A program made the position numbers and the translations under genes. A DNA stretch of 16,262 nucleotides from Flavobacteriales bacterium UBA3376. Lineage in GTDB: Bacteria > Bacteroidota > Bacteroidia > Flavobacteriales > Weeksellaceae. Shown piece by piece: positions 5,412 through 12,836 of the stretch (position 1 is the stretch's first letter; each line of letters opens with the position of its first letter). The notes under the pieces are model-generated. The model did not search any database. It saw nothing but the letters and a program-made list of their open reading frames with translations, and was not told where the DNA came from. The stretch lies in the NCBI GenBank assembly GCA_002359055.1, contig DEQC01000023.1, positions 50,808-67,069 on the forward strand, read 5' to 3'.

Positions 5412-7082
5412 ATGTTTGATATAAATGAACTGAAGGCTAAAAAAGTCGATGAATTACAAGTTATTGCTAAAAATTTAAACATTAAAAAAATAAGTCAACA
5501 GAAAAAAATGGAGTTGATTTATAGCATACTTGATCATCAGGCAGATAATTCTGCTATGCAAAAAAAAGAAAATCCTAAAGCAGCTGCTGATACAAATGCT
5601 AACAAAAAAACTTCTCCTAAAAGAGAAAATAAAAATCCAGATGATATTAAAGCTGGAAAAGCTCAAAATCAACAGCAAAGAGAATCAATGAAAGCGGAAG
5701 AAAAGAAAAACAGTCCGAAAGAAACAACTGCTCCTGAGAAAAATGAACCGAAAACGGAGAGAAAATCTGAAAAAGATGATTCTCATAAGCAAAGTCAACC
5801 CACTGCTAAGAACACACAAAAACAAACTTCAAATAAAAATCAGCAACAGCAACACAATCAGCAGAAAAATCAAAGAAGACAACAACAAAACAATAATCAA
5901 CATAAACAACAAACTTCCAATCAAGAAAACAGCGATAAGAATAAGTATAGAGCAGCTAATTATGAGTTCGAAGGAATCATCACAGCTGAAGGAGTTTTGG
6001 AAATTATGCCAGATAACTATGGCTTCTTAAGATCTTCTGATTATAACTACCTTTCATCTCCAGACGATGTTTATGTTTCTCACTCTCAAATTCGATTGTT
6101 CGGATTGAAAACTGGTGACACCATAACTGGTGAAGTTAGACCACCAAAAGAAGGTGAAAAATATTTCCCTCTGATCAAAATCAATGAGATCAATGGTAGA
6201 ACGCCAGATTATGTAAGAGATAGAGTTTCTTTTGAGCATTTGACTCCTTTGTTTCCTGAAGAAAAATTCAATTTATCGGACAATGCTGCAACTCTATCGA
6301 CTCGAATTGTTGATCTTTTCGCACCAATTGGAAAAGGACAGAGAGGAATGATAGTGGCTCAACCTAAAACTGGTAAAACTGTTTTGATGAAAGAAATTGC
6401 CAATGCAATTGCCGCCAATCATCCCGAAGTTTATTTGATTGTTTTGTTGATAGACGAACGTCCAGAGGAAGTTACCGATATGAGAAGAAGTGTAAAAGGT
6501 GAAGTAATCGCTTCAACTTTCGATAAAGAGGCTTCTGAACATGTGAAAGTAGCTAATTTAGTTTTGTCAAAAGCCAAAAGAATGGTAGAGTGTGGTCATG
6601 ATGTGGTGATTTTACTCGATTCAATTACTCGTTTGGCAAGAGCGTACAACACTGTGGCACCAGCTTCTGGTAAGGTACTTTCAGGGGGTGTTGATGCCAA
6701 TGCGCTTCATAAACCGAAACGATTTTTTGGTGCAGCGAGAAATATCGAAAATGGAGGTTCATTATCGATCATCGCTACAGCTCTAATTGATACAGGTTCA
6801 AAAATGGACGAAGTTATTTTTGAAGAATTTAAAGGTACAGGTAATATGGAATTACAATTGGATAGAAAAATTGCCAATAAACGTATTTTCCCTGCCATCG
6901 ATTTAGTTTCTTCTTCAACCCGTCGTGATGATTTATTGTTGGACGAAACAACTATGCAAAGAATGTGGATTTTGAGAAACCATTTGGCAGACATGAACCC
7001 ATTGGAAGCTATGGAGTTCTTAAGAGATCGAATCAGACATACTCGTTCCAATGAAGAATTCTTAATATCTATGAATAAATAA
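5412..7082 (+). CDS. rho: Transcription termination factor Rho with a Q/N-rich insertion
   Basis: Rho is a hexameric RNA-dependent ATPase that releases transcripts from RNA polymerase, assisted by NusG. At 556 residues it is well above the roughly 420 of E. coli. The N-terminal helical domain (1-42) is followed by a low-complexity hydrophilic insertion at about 44-178, rich in K, E, N and Q; residues 141-171 are 22/31 N or Q. The RNA-binding cold-shock-like domain contains DNYGFLRS (201-208). The motor domain has Walker A AQPKTGKT (316-323), Walker B VVILLDS (398-404), the Q-loop region around GKVLSGGVDANAL (420-432) and the R-loop region TGSKMDEVIFEEFKGTGNME (461-480). All catalytic parts look intact. 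Inserted domains are known in Bacteroidota Rho. A 55-nt gap precedes aroQ. Confidence 0.98.
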   Translation: MFDINELKAKKVDELQVIAKNLNIKKISQQKKMELIYSILDHQADNSAMQKKENPKAAADTNANKKTSPKRENKNPDDIKAGKAQNQQQRESMKAEEKKNSPKETTAPEKNEPKTERKSEKDDSHKQSQPTAKNTQKQTSNKNQQQQHNQQKNQRRQQQNNNQHKQQTSNQENSDKNKYRAANYEFEGIITAEGVLEIMPDNYGFLRSSDYNYLSSPDDVYVSHSQIRLFGLKTGDTITGEVRPPKEGEKYFPLIKINEINGRTPDYVRDRVSFEHLTPLFPEEKFNLSDNAATLSTRIVDLFAPIGKGQRGMIVAQPKTGKTVLMKEIANAIAANHPEVYLIVLLIDERPEEVTDMRRSVKGEVIASTFDKEASEHVKVANLVLSKAKRMVECGHDVVILLDSITRLARAYNTVAPASGKVLSGGVDANALHKPKRFFGAARNIENGGSLSIIATALIDTGSKMDEVIFEEFKGTGNMELQLDRKIANKRIFPAIDLVSSSTRRDDLLLDETTMQRMWILRNHLADMNPLEAMEFLRDRIRHTRSNEEFLISMNK

Positions 7083-7097
7083 ATTGAAGATTTGAAA

Positions 7098-7131
7098 AAT
7101 TATATTTTTATCTTTAGGTGAAAATATAATT
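7098..7131. repeat. AT-only inverted repeat between rho and aroQ
   Basis: AATTATATTTT (7098-7108) and AAAATATAATT (7121-7131) are perfect 11-bp arms around a 12-nt loop, TATCTTTAGGTG. The stem contains no G or C and no T-run follows, so it is a poor terminator. It may be an operator or a weak 5' leader structure of aroQ, whose ATG follows 7 nt later. Confidence 0.45.
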
Positions 7132-7138
7132 CTAAATC

Positions 7139-7561
7139 ATGCTTCAAATTCAAATTATAAACGGCCCTAACCTAAATATTTTAGGTAAAAGAGAACCTGA
7201 ATTCTACGGAAGTGAAACTTTTGAAGATTACTTTTATCGATTGAGGAAAAAGTATTCAGAAGTTTCACTTCACTATTTTCAATCCAATCACGAAGGGGAT
7301 ATCATCGATAAATTACATGAAGTCGGTTTTTCCTACCACGGAATTATTCTCAATCCAGCAGCATATACACATTATTCGTACGCAATTGCAGATGCTATCA
7401 AAGCCATTGAATCACCAGTGGTTGAAGTTCACATTTCCGATATAAAAAATCGTGAAGATTTTAGAAAGATTTCTGTTACCTCAGAGCATTGTATCCAACA
7501 AATTTATGGTAAAGGACTTGAAGGTTATGAATTCGCTTTGAAAGAACTGCTGATTATTTGA
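7139..7561 (+). CDS. aroQ: 3-dehydroquinate dehydratase, type II
   Basis: This enzyme converts 3-dehydroquinate to 3-dehydroshikimate in the shikimate pathway and works as a cytoplasmic dodecamer of about 140-150 residue subunits; this one has 140. The family signature INGPNLNILGKREPEFYG (7-24) includes the catalytic Tyr23. SNHEGDIID (49-57), LNPAAYTHYSYAIADA (71-86) and the catalytic histidine in VEVHIS (His98) followed by REDFR (105-109) complete the active site. The residue after HIS is Asp101, where many family members have Asn. It follows rho after 55 nt with a possible shared transcript. Its stop codon overlaps the 3' end of the convergent engB gene by 8 bp. Confidence 0.97.
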   Translation: MLQIQIINGPNLNILGKREPEFYGSETFEDYFYRLRKKYSEVSLHYFQSNHEGDIIDKLHEVGFSYHGIILNPAAYTHYSYAIADAIKAIESPVVEVHISDIKNREDFRKISVTSEHCIQQIYGKGLEGYEFALKELLII

Positions 7562-8162
7562 ATTGAGAAGCGAGGTCTTGATTGATAGAGTCTATATAGT
7601 TCAATAGTTCCAATCGACCGACACGACTGTTTGACGAAGTGATAAAAACTTGTGGCATTTCTTCCCACATTTTGGCCATTTCTTTTTTGTATTTCAACAA
7701 AGACTTTTGAAGAGCTGCGCTGCTCAATTTATCGATTTTCGTAAAAACCATTGCAAATGGTAGTTGGTTTTCCCCCATCCATTGCATGAAATCTAAATCT
7801 ATTTTTTGTGGTGGTATTCTACTATCGATCAACACAAAAGTATTGACCAAGTTCGGTCTTTGTGAAAGATAATTGGTAATCATCTTTTCAAATGAAGACC
7901 TTTGTTTTTTAGAAACTTTAGCATATCCATATCCAGGTAAATCCACTAAATACCAATGATCCTGAAGTTGGAAAATATTGATCAATTGAGTTTTTCCAGG
8001 AGTTCCAGAAGTTTTGGCCAAATCCTTTCGCTCCGCCAACATATTGATCAAAGAAGATTTACCAACATTCGATCGACCGATAAATGCATATTCAGGTAGA
8101 TTGGGTTCAGGGCAATCTGTCCATTTTGATGCACTTTTAATAAATTGAGGATTTAATTTCAT
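7554..8162 (-). CDS. engB: Ribosome biogenesis GTPase EngB (YsxC/YihA)
   Basis: EngB is an essential small GTPase needed for late assembly of the 50S ribosomal subunit. The 202-residue product has the family's length and all G motifs: G1 GRSNVGKSS (29-37), G2 in TSGTPGKT (51-58), G3 DLPGYGYAKV (74-83), G4 TKIDK (141-145) and G5 TSS (175-177). The starting context FIKSASKWTDCPEPNLPEYAF is typical of the TrmE-Era-EngA-EngB branch. It begins 2 nt after the stop of the upstream alpha/beta hydrolase gene, so the two should be co-transcribed and perhaps translationally coupled. Its 3' end overlaps that of aroQ, with no terminator visible between them. Confidence 0.97.
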   Translation of the reverse strand: MKLNPQFIKSASKWTDCPEPNLPEYAFIGRSNVGKSSLINMLAERKDLAKTSGTPGKTQLINIFQLQDHWYLVDLPGYGYAKVSKKQRSSFEKMITNYLSQRPNLVNTFVLIDSRIPPQKIDLDFMQWMGENQLPFAMVFTKIDKLSSAALQKSLLKYKKEMAKMWEEMPQVFITSSNSRVGRLELLNYIDSINQDLASQFK

Positions 8163-8164
8163 TG

Positions 8165-8938
8165 TTATTTTACCATCAATTGATTGTCAATCAACCATTT
8201 TTCCAGCAGTCTATTGAACTCTTCAGGATGTTCCATCATTGGTACATGACCACATTTGTCGATCCAGAACAAAGTTGAATTGGGCAACCCCTCATTGAAC
8301 TCAATTGCAACTTCAGGTGGAGTTACATTGTCCTGTTTTCCCCAAATTAAACATACTGGTATATGAATGTTTTTTAAATCATTTTTCATGTTGTGCCTAA
8401 TTGCACTTCGAGCTATGTATAAAGTCTTGATTGCTTTGTTTCTGTCGTTGATGGTGTCGAATACATCATCTACAATCTCTTTAGTCGCAACTTCTGGATT
8501 GTAGAAAACTTCTTGAGCTTTCTTTAAAACATATTCATAACTACCTCTTTTTGGGAAAGTTTCACCAAATGACCTTTCGTACAAACCTGAACTTCCAGTC
8601 AAACATAATGCTTTTACCAAATCTGGACGTTTCAAAGATGTGATTAAGCCCAAATGTCCACCCAAAGAATTTCCAACCAAAATCGCAGGCTCCTTCACTA
8701 CTTCTTCTAAGAATTCAGAAATACTTTTTGCGATATTTGAAACATTGGTTTTTAAAATTGAAAATTCATATATAGGTATTTTTGGAGCATATACTTTAAA
8801 GCCATTCTTTGAAAAATGGTCAGTTAAAGATCCAAAGTTGCTCAATTCTCCCATTAGTCCATGAAGCAGTACTATTGGAGTCCCTTCACCTGTTTCTATA
8901 TAAGAAAAACCTTTAGTCTTTTTTTGTTTTAAAAGCAT
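8165..8938 (-). CDS. Alpha/beta hydrolase of unknown substrate
   Basis: The 257-residue protein has an alpha/beta-hydrolase fold with a complete catalytic triad: nucleophile Ser91 in GNSLGG, Asp203 in WGKQDNVTPP, and His231 in CGHVPMMEHP. The oxyanion-hole motif LLHGLMG lies at 24-30. A helical cap region runs from about 118 to 188. No signal peptide is visible, so it is probably cytoplasmic. The substrate cannot be read from the sequence; esterase, lipase or C-C bond hydrolase activity are all possible. It is the first gene of a minus-strand pair with engB and is divergent from the mraZ-led dcw cluster, an arrangement I recall from other Flavobacteriia. Confidence 0.93.
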   Translation of the reverse strand: MLLKQKKTKGFSYIETGEGTPIVLLHGLMGELSNFGSLTDHFSKNGFKVYAPKIPIYEFSILKTNVSNIAKSISEFLEEVVKEPAILVGNSLGGHLGLITSLKRPDLVKALCLTGSSGLYERSFGETFPKRGSYEYVLKKAQEVFYNPEVATKEIVDDVFDTINDRNKAIKTLYIARSAIRHNMKNDLKNIHIPVCLIWGKQDNVTPPEVAIEFNEGLPNSTLFWIDKCGHVPMMEHPEEFNRLLEKWLIDNQLMVK

Positions 8939-8957
8939 TCAATCTTTTATTTGGAAA

Positions 8958-8965
8958 CAAAAATA
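8958..8965 (-). promoter_or_regulatory. Candidate -7 element of the hydrolase-engB operon
   Basis: The minus strand reads TATTTTTG, an exact TAnnTTTG match, 19 nt upstream of the hydrolase ATG; the distance equals that for the DUF4293-like gene. No clear TTTG occurs at -33; GTTTTA is nearby. The leader would be only about a dozen nucleotides. Confidence 0.45.
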
Positions 8966-9065
8966 AACAATTCTCTAATAAAACTATACATATATCTTAA
9001 AACTATGATATAAATCTTTAAATCATAGCCCTGACTTCTTGTGTGCGTAAATCCCAAAAATCTAC

Positions 9066-9095
9066 TTTGACCAAAATAAATTTATTCTAAAATTC
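9066..9095 (+). promoter_or_regulatory. Candidate promoter of the mraZ/dcw operon
   Basis: TTTG (9066-9069) is followed after 18 nt by TAAAATTC (9088-9095), a partial match to TAnnTTTG (TA and two T positions kept). The predicted start near 9102 lies about 11 nt before the first TGGTA repeat, so the repeats would be in the 5' leader, as reported for the E. coli mraZ control region. Confidence 0.4.
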
Positions 9096-9112
9096 AAAAG
9101 TTATTAACAAAG

Positions 9113-9137
9113 TGGTATATTGTGGTAAATAATGGTA
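9113..9137 (+). promoter_or_regulatory. Putative MraZ operator (three TGGTA repeats, 10-bp period)
   Basis: TGGTA occurs at 9113-9117, 9123-9127 and 9133-9137, each separated by exactly 5 nt. MraZ of E. coli is known to bind tandem TGGGN pentamers with 5-nt spacers upstream of its own gene, so repeat length, spacing, number and position all agree; the fourth base is T, not G. The assignment as the autoregulatory site of the dcw cluster is an inference from this match. Confidence 0.75.
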
Positions 9138-9169
9138 AAAAGTTTTATATTTTTGATGAAAATTTCGAG

Positions 9170-9643
9170 TTGAAATCACTGAATGAGTCATACGAATGCA
9201 AGGTAGATGCTAAATTTAGACTACCATTACCTACTGGTTTGAGAAAGCAGTGGGCTGATATTCTGGACGATGGGTTCGTGCTGAAGCGTTCGGTTTTTCA
9301 ACCATGTATCGAAATTCATCCCATGCAAAAATGGGAAGAAATCGAGGCGAAATTAGCAAAGCTAAACCAGTTTGTGAAGAAGAATCAGGACTTTGTTCGA
9401 ATTTATAAAATGGGTATAAAAAGCGTTGAAGTCGATGCGAACGGTAGAATTCAACTTCCCAAAGAATTGGTTGCTTTTGCTGGAATTACCAAGGAAATAG
9501 TTTTGGCTCCGTCAATCGGGATGTTGGAAATTTGGGATAAAACTCAATATGAGAGTGTGGTGCAAATCGATGAGTTTGATTTTGCAGCTTTGACCGAAGA
9601 AGTTATGGGTGGAATTAAAGATGACGAATCAAATGTATCATAA
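9170..9643 (+). CDS. mraZ: Transcriptional regulator MraZ
   Basis: MraZ is a DNA-binding protein that forms rings of two-domain subunits and represses its own dcw operon. From TTG 9170 the product has 157 residues. Each half carries the AbrB-like DxxxR motif: DAKFR (13-17) and DANGR (89-93). In the first, the usual glycine before Arg is Phe. The second half continues IQLPKELVAFAG and ends with a LEIWDKTQYE stretch. The frame extends upstream to GTG 9122 (173 residues). I prefer TTG 9170 because it gives the family's short lead before the first motif, while GTG 9122 lies inside the putative operator. No in-frame ATG exists near the start. The 3' end overlaps rsmH. Confidence 0.93.
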   Translation: MKSLNESYECKVDAKFRLPLPTGLRKQWADILDDGFVLKRSVFQPCIEIHPMQKWEEIEAKLAKLNQFVKKNQDFVRIYKMGIKSVEVDANGRIQLPKELVAFAGITKEIVLAPSIGMLEIWDKTQYESVVQIDEFDFAALTEEVMGGIKDDESNVS

Positions 9644-10541
9644 ACCAGTATTGTTAAATGAAAGTATCGATGCTCTAATTACAGATCCAAATGGTGTTTA
9701 TGTGGACTGTACTTTTGGTGGAGGTGGCCATTCACGTGAAATCTTAAAAAGATTGGGCGAAAATGGAAAACTTTTCGGTTTTGATCAAGACCAAGATGCT
9801 AAAAGAAATATCATTGACGATCATAGGTTTGAATTGGTGTCACAAAACTTTCGCTATTTGAAAAATAATCTTCGATTTTTTGGGATTCAAAAAGTCGATG
9901 GAGTGTTGGCGGATTTAGGTGTTTCATCTCATCAATTCGATACGCCGGAAAGAGGTTTTTCAATTCGTTTCGAAAGTGAATTGGATATGAGGATGAATCA
10001 ATTTTCGAAATTGACTGCAGCAAAAATTCTGAATGAATATGAAGAAGAGGATTTGGCCAACGTATTTTATTATTATGGTGAATTGAGAAATGCGAGAAAG
10101 TTGGCAAAAGAAGTGGTTGCACATCGGTCGATTCAACCAATTCGAACAGTCGAAGATGTAAAGGAGATATTTAATTATATACCAAAAAATAGAGAAAATA
10201 AATTTTTAGCTCAATTGTTTCAATCGTTGAGAATTGAGGTAAATGATGAGATGGCAGCTTTGAAAGAAATGTTGTCACAAACCGCGGAGATCATAAAAAC
10301 TGATGGAAGATTGGTGGTGATTTCATATCACTCCTTGGAAGATAGATTGGTCAAAAGGTTTATTAGAAATGGAATGTTCGAAGGTGAACCTGAAAAAGAT
10401 ATTTACGGAAATTGGTATGCGCCTTTTAAGCCTTTGCAGTCAAAGGTAATTGTTCCGACGGATGAAGAAATTGATGAGAATCCAAGGGCGAGAAGTGCAA
10501 AGATGAGAGTCGCAGTGAAAATTGAAGAAAATAATGGCTAA
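9621..10541 (+). CDS. rsmH: 16S rRNA (cytosine-1402 N4) methyltransferase RsmH
   Basis: RsmH (MraW) methylates N4 of C1402 in the 16S rRNA decoding centre using S-adenosylmethionine. From ATG 9621 it has 306 residues, the usual length. Visible signatures are YHKPVLLNE (6-14), the SAM-binding VDCTFGGGGHSREIL (28-42), VDGVLADLGVSSHQFD (92-107), RGFSIRFESELDMRMN (111-126), QSLRIEVNDE and, near the C-terminus, SYHSLEDRLVKRF. ATG 9633 is an equally possible start; a longer GTG frame at 9609 is less likely. The start overlaps the end of mraZ by 23 bp, and the end overlaps the ftsL-like gene by 8 bp, indicating coupled translation. Confidence 0.97.
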   Translation: MTNQMYHKPVLLNESIDALITDPNGVYVDCTFGGGGHSREILKRLGENGKLFGFDQDQDAKRNIIDDHRFELVSQNFRYLKNNLRFFGIQKVDGVLADLGVSSHQFDTPERGFSIRFESELDMRMNQFSKLTAAKILNEYEEEDLANVFYYYGELRNARKLAKEVVAHRSIQPIRTVEDVKEIFNYIPKNRENKFLAQLFQSLRIEVNDEMAALKEMLSQTAEIIKTDGRLVVISYHSLEDRLVKRFIRNGMFEGEPEKDIYGNWYAPFKPLQSKVIVPTDEEIDENPRARSAKMRVAVKIEENNG

Positions 10542-10872
10542 GAACAAAAAAAGTAATATCAAATTGGTCGATATCCTAAAGGGGAAGTTTCTCGTTGAGA
10601 ACGGCTCTTGGGAGAGTTGGAGGTTTGTATTGTACGTGGTGTTCTTGGCTTTTGTTAGTATTTCAAGTGCTCATTGGGTCGAAAAAAAAGTTGTGCAAAT
10701 CAATCGACTCAATGCTGATGTGGATAATTTGAAAGCGCAATATACTGATACGCATAGGCTGTTGATGAAAATGCAATTAGAACCTCAAATTAAAGCACAG
10801 TCAGAATTGATGGGTATAAAGTTGACAGATGATCAACCTTATGTATTAATTAAAGAAGTAGATGAAAAGTAA
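10534..10872 (+). CDS. ftsL: FtsL-like cell division protein
   Basis: The 112-residue protein has a basic cytoplasmic N-terminus (1-29), one transmembrane segment at about 30-48 (FVLYVVFLAFVSISSAHWV) and a periplasmic heptad-like coiled-coil stretch (about 49-82). This is the topology of FtsL, which joins FtsB, FtsQ, FtsW and FtsI in the divisome. Position between rsmH and ftsI supports the call strongly, since sequence conservation in FtsL is low. The form LVENGSWESWRF before the membrane helix is what I recall for the FtsL-like family of Bacteroidota. ATG 10534 is preferred over TTG 10522. It overlaps rsmH by 8 bp and ftsI by 11 bp. Confidence 0.88.
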   Translation: MAKNKKSNIKLVDILKGKFLVENGSWESWRFVLYVVFLAFVSISSAHWVEKKVVQINRLNADVDNLKAQYTDTHRLLMKMQLEPQIKAQSELMGIKLTDDQPYVLIKEVDEK

Positions 10873-12829
10873 TTATAAACATTTATTGCTAAGAGGTTAT
10901 ACCGTAGCAGCTTTTATTGTAATGATTGCAATAGGAGTAATTACTTCTATTTTCAAAATTCAATACAAAGAAGGTGAGGAATTAGATGATTTTGCTCAAA
11001 GAAATTTCCGTTTGCAAACTGAAGTTGCTGAAAGAGGAAATCTATACGCTTCCGATGGAGATTTGTTGGCGACAACCGTGACTGTTCACAATATTTTTCT
11101 TGACCTGACGGTCATTAAAGACGATTTGTTTCATGCTGAAATCGATGCTCTTTCCGATTCATTGTCTTCTATGTTTGGAAAACCTTCTTCCTATTTCAAA
11201 GGCAGATTGACCGAAGAAAGAAAAAGAGGAAATCGATACATGACACTGATCAAAGGATTGAATTATCAGGAATATTTAAGAATCAAATCTTTCCCAATCT
11301 TTGAAAAGGGTCAAAATAGAGGTGGATTTATTCATGAAACCCAAGCGAAAAGAGAATTGGTTTTAGAGGATGTTGGTGCAAGAACGATTGGTTATGATGA
11401 TCATCGTGGAAAAGCTGGTTTGGAAGGTGCTTACAGCAACAACCTCACAGGTGTGGAAGGAAGAAGGTGGGAGCAGTTTATGGGAAGAGGACAATGGAGA
11501 CCTACAAAATCTTGGGAGCAAGAACCTGTCAATGGTTCTCATGTTTATACAACCATAGACGCAGGTATGCAAATCGCTGCTTACACTGCGCTTTATAACC
11601 AATTGACTGAATACGGTGCTGAACATGGTTGCGTAGCCGTGATGGAAGTTGAAACTGGAAAAGTTAGAGCGATAGTTAATTTGAAGAAAATGCCCGATGG
11701 TACTTATTCGGATGTTTATAATTATGTTATTGCTGATGCAGCAGAGCCTGGATCAACTTTCAAAACAATGTCAGTTTTGGCTGGGCTTGAAAAAGAAAAA
11801 TTCACTCCTGAAACGACAGTTGATGTTGGAAATGGAAGATATAGAATGTATGGTCAATCGATTTCAGATACCAGAGGTTATGGCGTGATTGATGTCAATG
11901 AAGTAATGATCAAATCTTCCAATATCGGAATAGCTAAATTAATCGATAAAGCTTTTGGAAGTGATCCAAGAGAATATTTTGAACAATTGGACAAATGGTA
12001 TTTGACCGATACCATAGGTATAGACATTGAAGGAGAAGCTAAGCCTAAATTTCATTCGCCAAGCGATGGAAATTGGAGTAAAGTTACTTTACCTGTAATG
12101 TCGTATGGATATGGAGTTCAATTGACTCCTTTGCAAATTTTGACTTTTTATAATGGAATTGCCAACAAAGGAAAACTTTTAAGACCACTTTTTATAGATA
12201 AAATTGAGAAAAGCAATGGTGAAATAAAAGAATTTTCACCCCAAGTTTTGGTTGAGAAAATGGCGAGTGATGAAAATATTGATGCCATGGTCGAAATGCT
12301 GACAAGAGTTGTTTCTGAAGGTACAGCAAAAAATATTTTCTCAGAACATTATGAGATTGCTGGAAAAACTGGAACGGCAAGAGTTGAATATTGGATCAAA
12401 GATCAAAAGATGAGATATAGAGCGTCTTTTGCAGGTTTCTTTCCTGCAGATGACCCTAAATACTCTTGTATAGTTGTGGTACATAAACCTGAAAATCATA
12501 AAGGAATTTATGGAGGTTCAGTTACTGGACCGGTTTTTAAACATATTGCCGATTGGGTGTATTCGAGAACTCCAAAAGAAGTGGCTCCAAGACCTCAATT
12601 TGTAGATGTGAAGGAAGTGATGAAATCATCGGTGAAGATAAAAGCTGATTATGATTCGAAGAAAATTCCAAACCTTTTAGGGAAAAGTGGAGAAAGTGTT
12701 ATTCCTGCACTTGAAAATATGGGATTGGATGTGAGATACACCGGAATTGGAAAAGTGATTTCACAATCGATTCCTGCAGGATCTGAATTTACAAAAGGAC
12801 AAACTATTTATTTAGAATTAGAAGGATAA
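10862..12829 (+). CDS. ftsI: Septal peptidoglycan transpeptidase FtsI (PBP3) with PASTA domain
   Basis: FtsI is the class B penicillin-binding protein that cross-links peptidoglycan at the division septum. The 655 residues comprise a short cytoplasmic start, a membrane anchor at about 10-30, a dimerisation/pedestal region with EVAERGNLYASDGDLLA (54-70), and the transpeptidase domain with the catalytic motifs STFK (298-301), SSN (352-354) and KTG (502-504). A C-terminal PASTA domain spans about 600-655, starting KKIPNLLGKSGESVIPALENMG and ending GQTIYLELEG. A single PASTA domain is usual for FtsI of this phylum but absent in E. coli. The ATG lies inside the end of ftsL (11-bp overlap), and murE follows after 7 nt. 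Confidence 0.97.
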   Translation: MKSNYKHLLLRGYTVAAFIVMIAIGVITSIFKIQYKEGEELDDFAQRNFRLQTEVAERGNLYASDGDLLATTVTVHNIFLDLTVIKDDLFHAEIDALSDSLSSMFGKPSSYFKGRLTEERKRGNRYMTLIKGLNYQEYLRIKSFPIFEKGQNRGGFIHETQAKRELVLEDVGARTIGYDDHRGKAGLEGAYSNNLTGVEGRRWEQFMGRGQWRPTKSWEQEPVNGSHVYTTIDAGMQIAAYTALYNQLTEYGAEHGCVAVMEVETGKVRAIVNLKKMPDGTYSDVYNYVIADAAEPGSTFKTMSVLAGLEKEKFTPETTVDVGNGRYRMYGQSISDTRGYGVIDVNEVMIKSSNIGIAKLIDKAFGSDPREYFEQLDKWYLTDTIGIDIEGEAKPKFHSPSDGNWSKVTLPVMSYGYGVQLTPLQILTFYNGIANKGKLLRPLFIDKIEKSNGEIKEFSPQVLVEKMASDENIDAMVEMLTRVVSEGTAKNIFSEHYEIAGKTGTARVEYWIKDQKMRYRASFAGFFPADDPKYSCIVVVHKPENHKGIYGGSVTGPVFKHIADWVYSRTPKEVAPRPQFVDVKEVMKSSVKIKADYDSKKIPNLLGKSGESVIPALENMGLDVRYTGIGKVISQSIPAGSEFTKGQTIYLELEG

Positions 12830-12836
12830 GAGTTAT

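Larger units (their letters stand above)
8939..9169. other. Divergent regulatory region between the hydrolase gene and mraZ
   Basis: This 231-bp region has no convincing gene. It holds a minus-strand -7 motif for the hydrolase (8958-8965), the element shared with the rho leader (8978-9002), an inverted repeat CTATGAT/ATCATAG (9003-9009 and 9022-9028, 12-nt loop), a plus-strand promoter candidate (9066-9095) and the TGGTA repeats (9113-9137). AAAACTAT also occurs twice (8980-8987 and 8999-9006). Confidence 0.6.

Noticed and set aside
5743..6030. 95-codon open frame in a second plus-strand frame within rho
   Set aside because: It lies in the A-rich region encoding the low-complexity Rho linker, where stops are rare; the rho frame is clearly the coding one and the alternative product is equally low in complexity.
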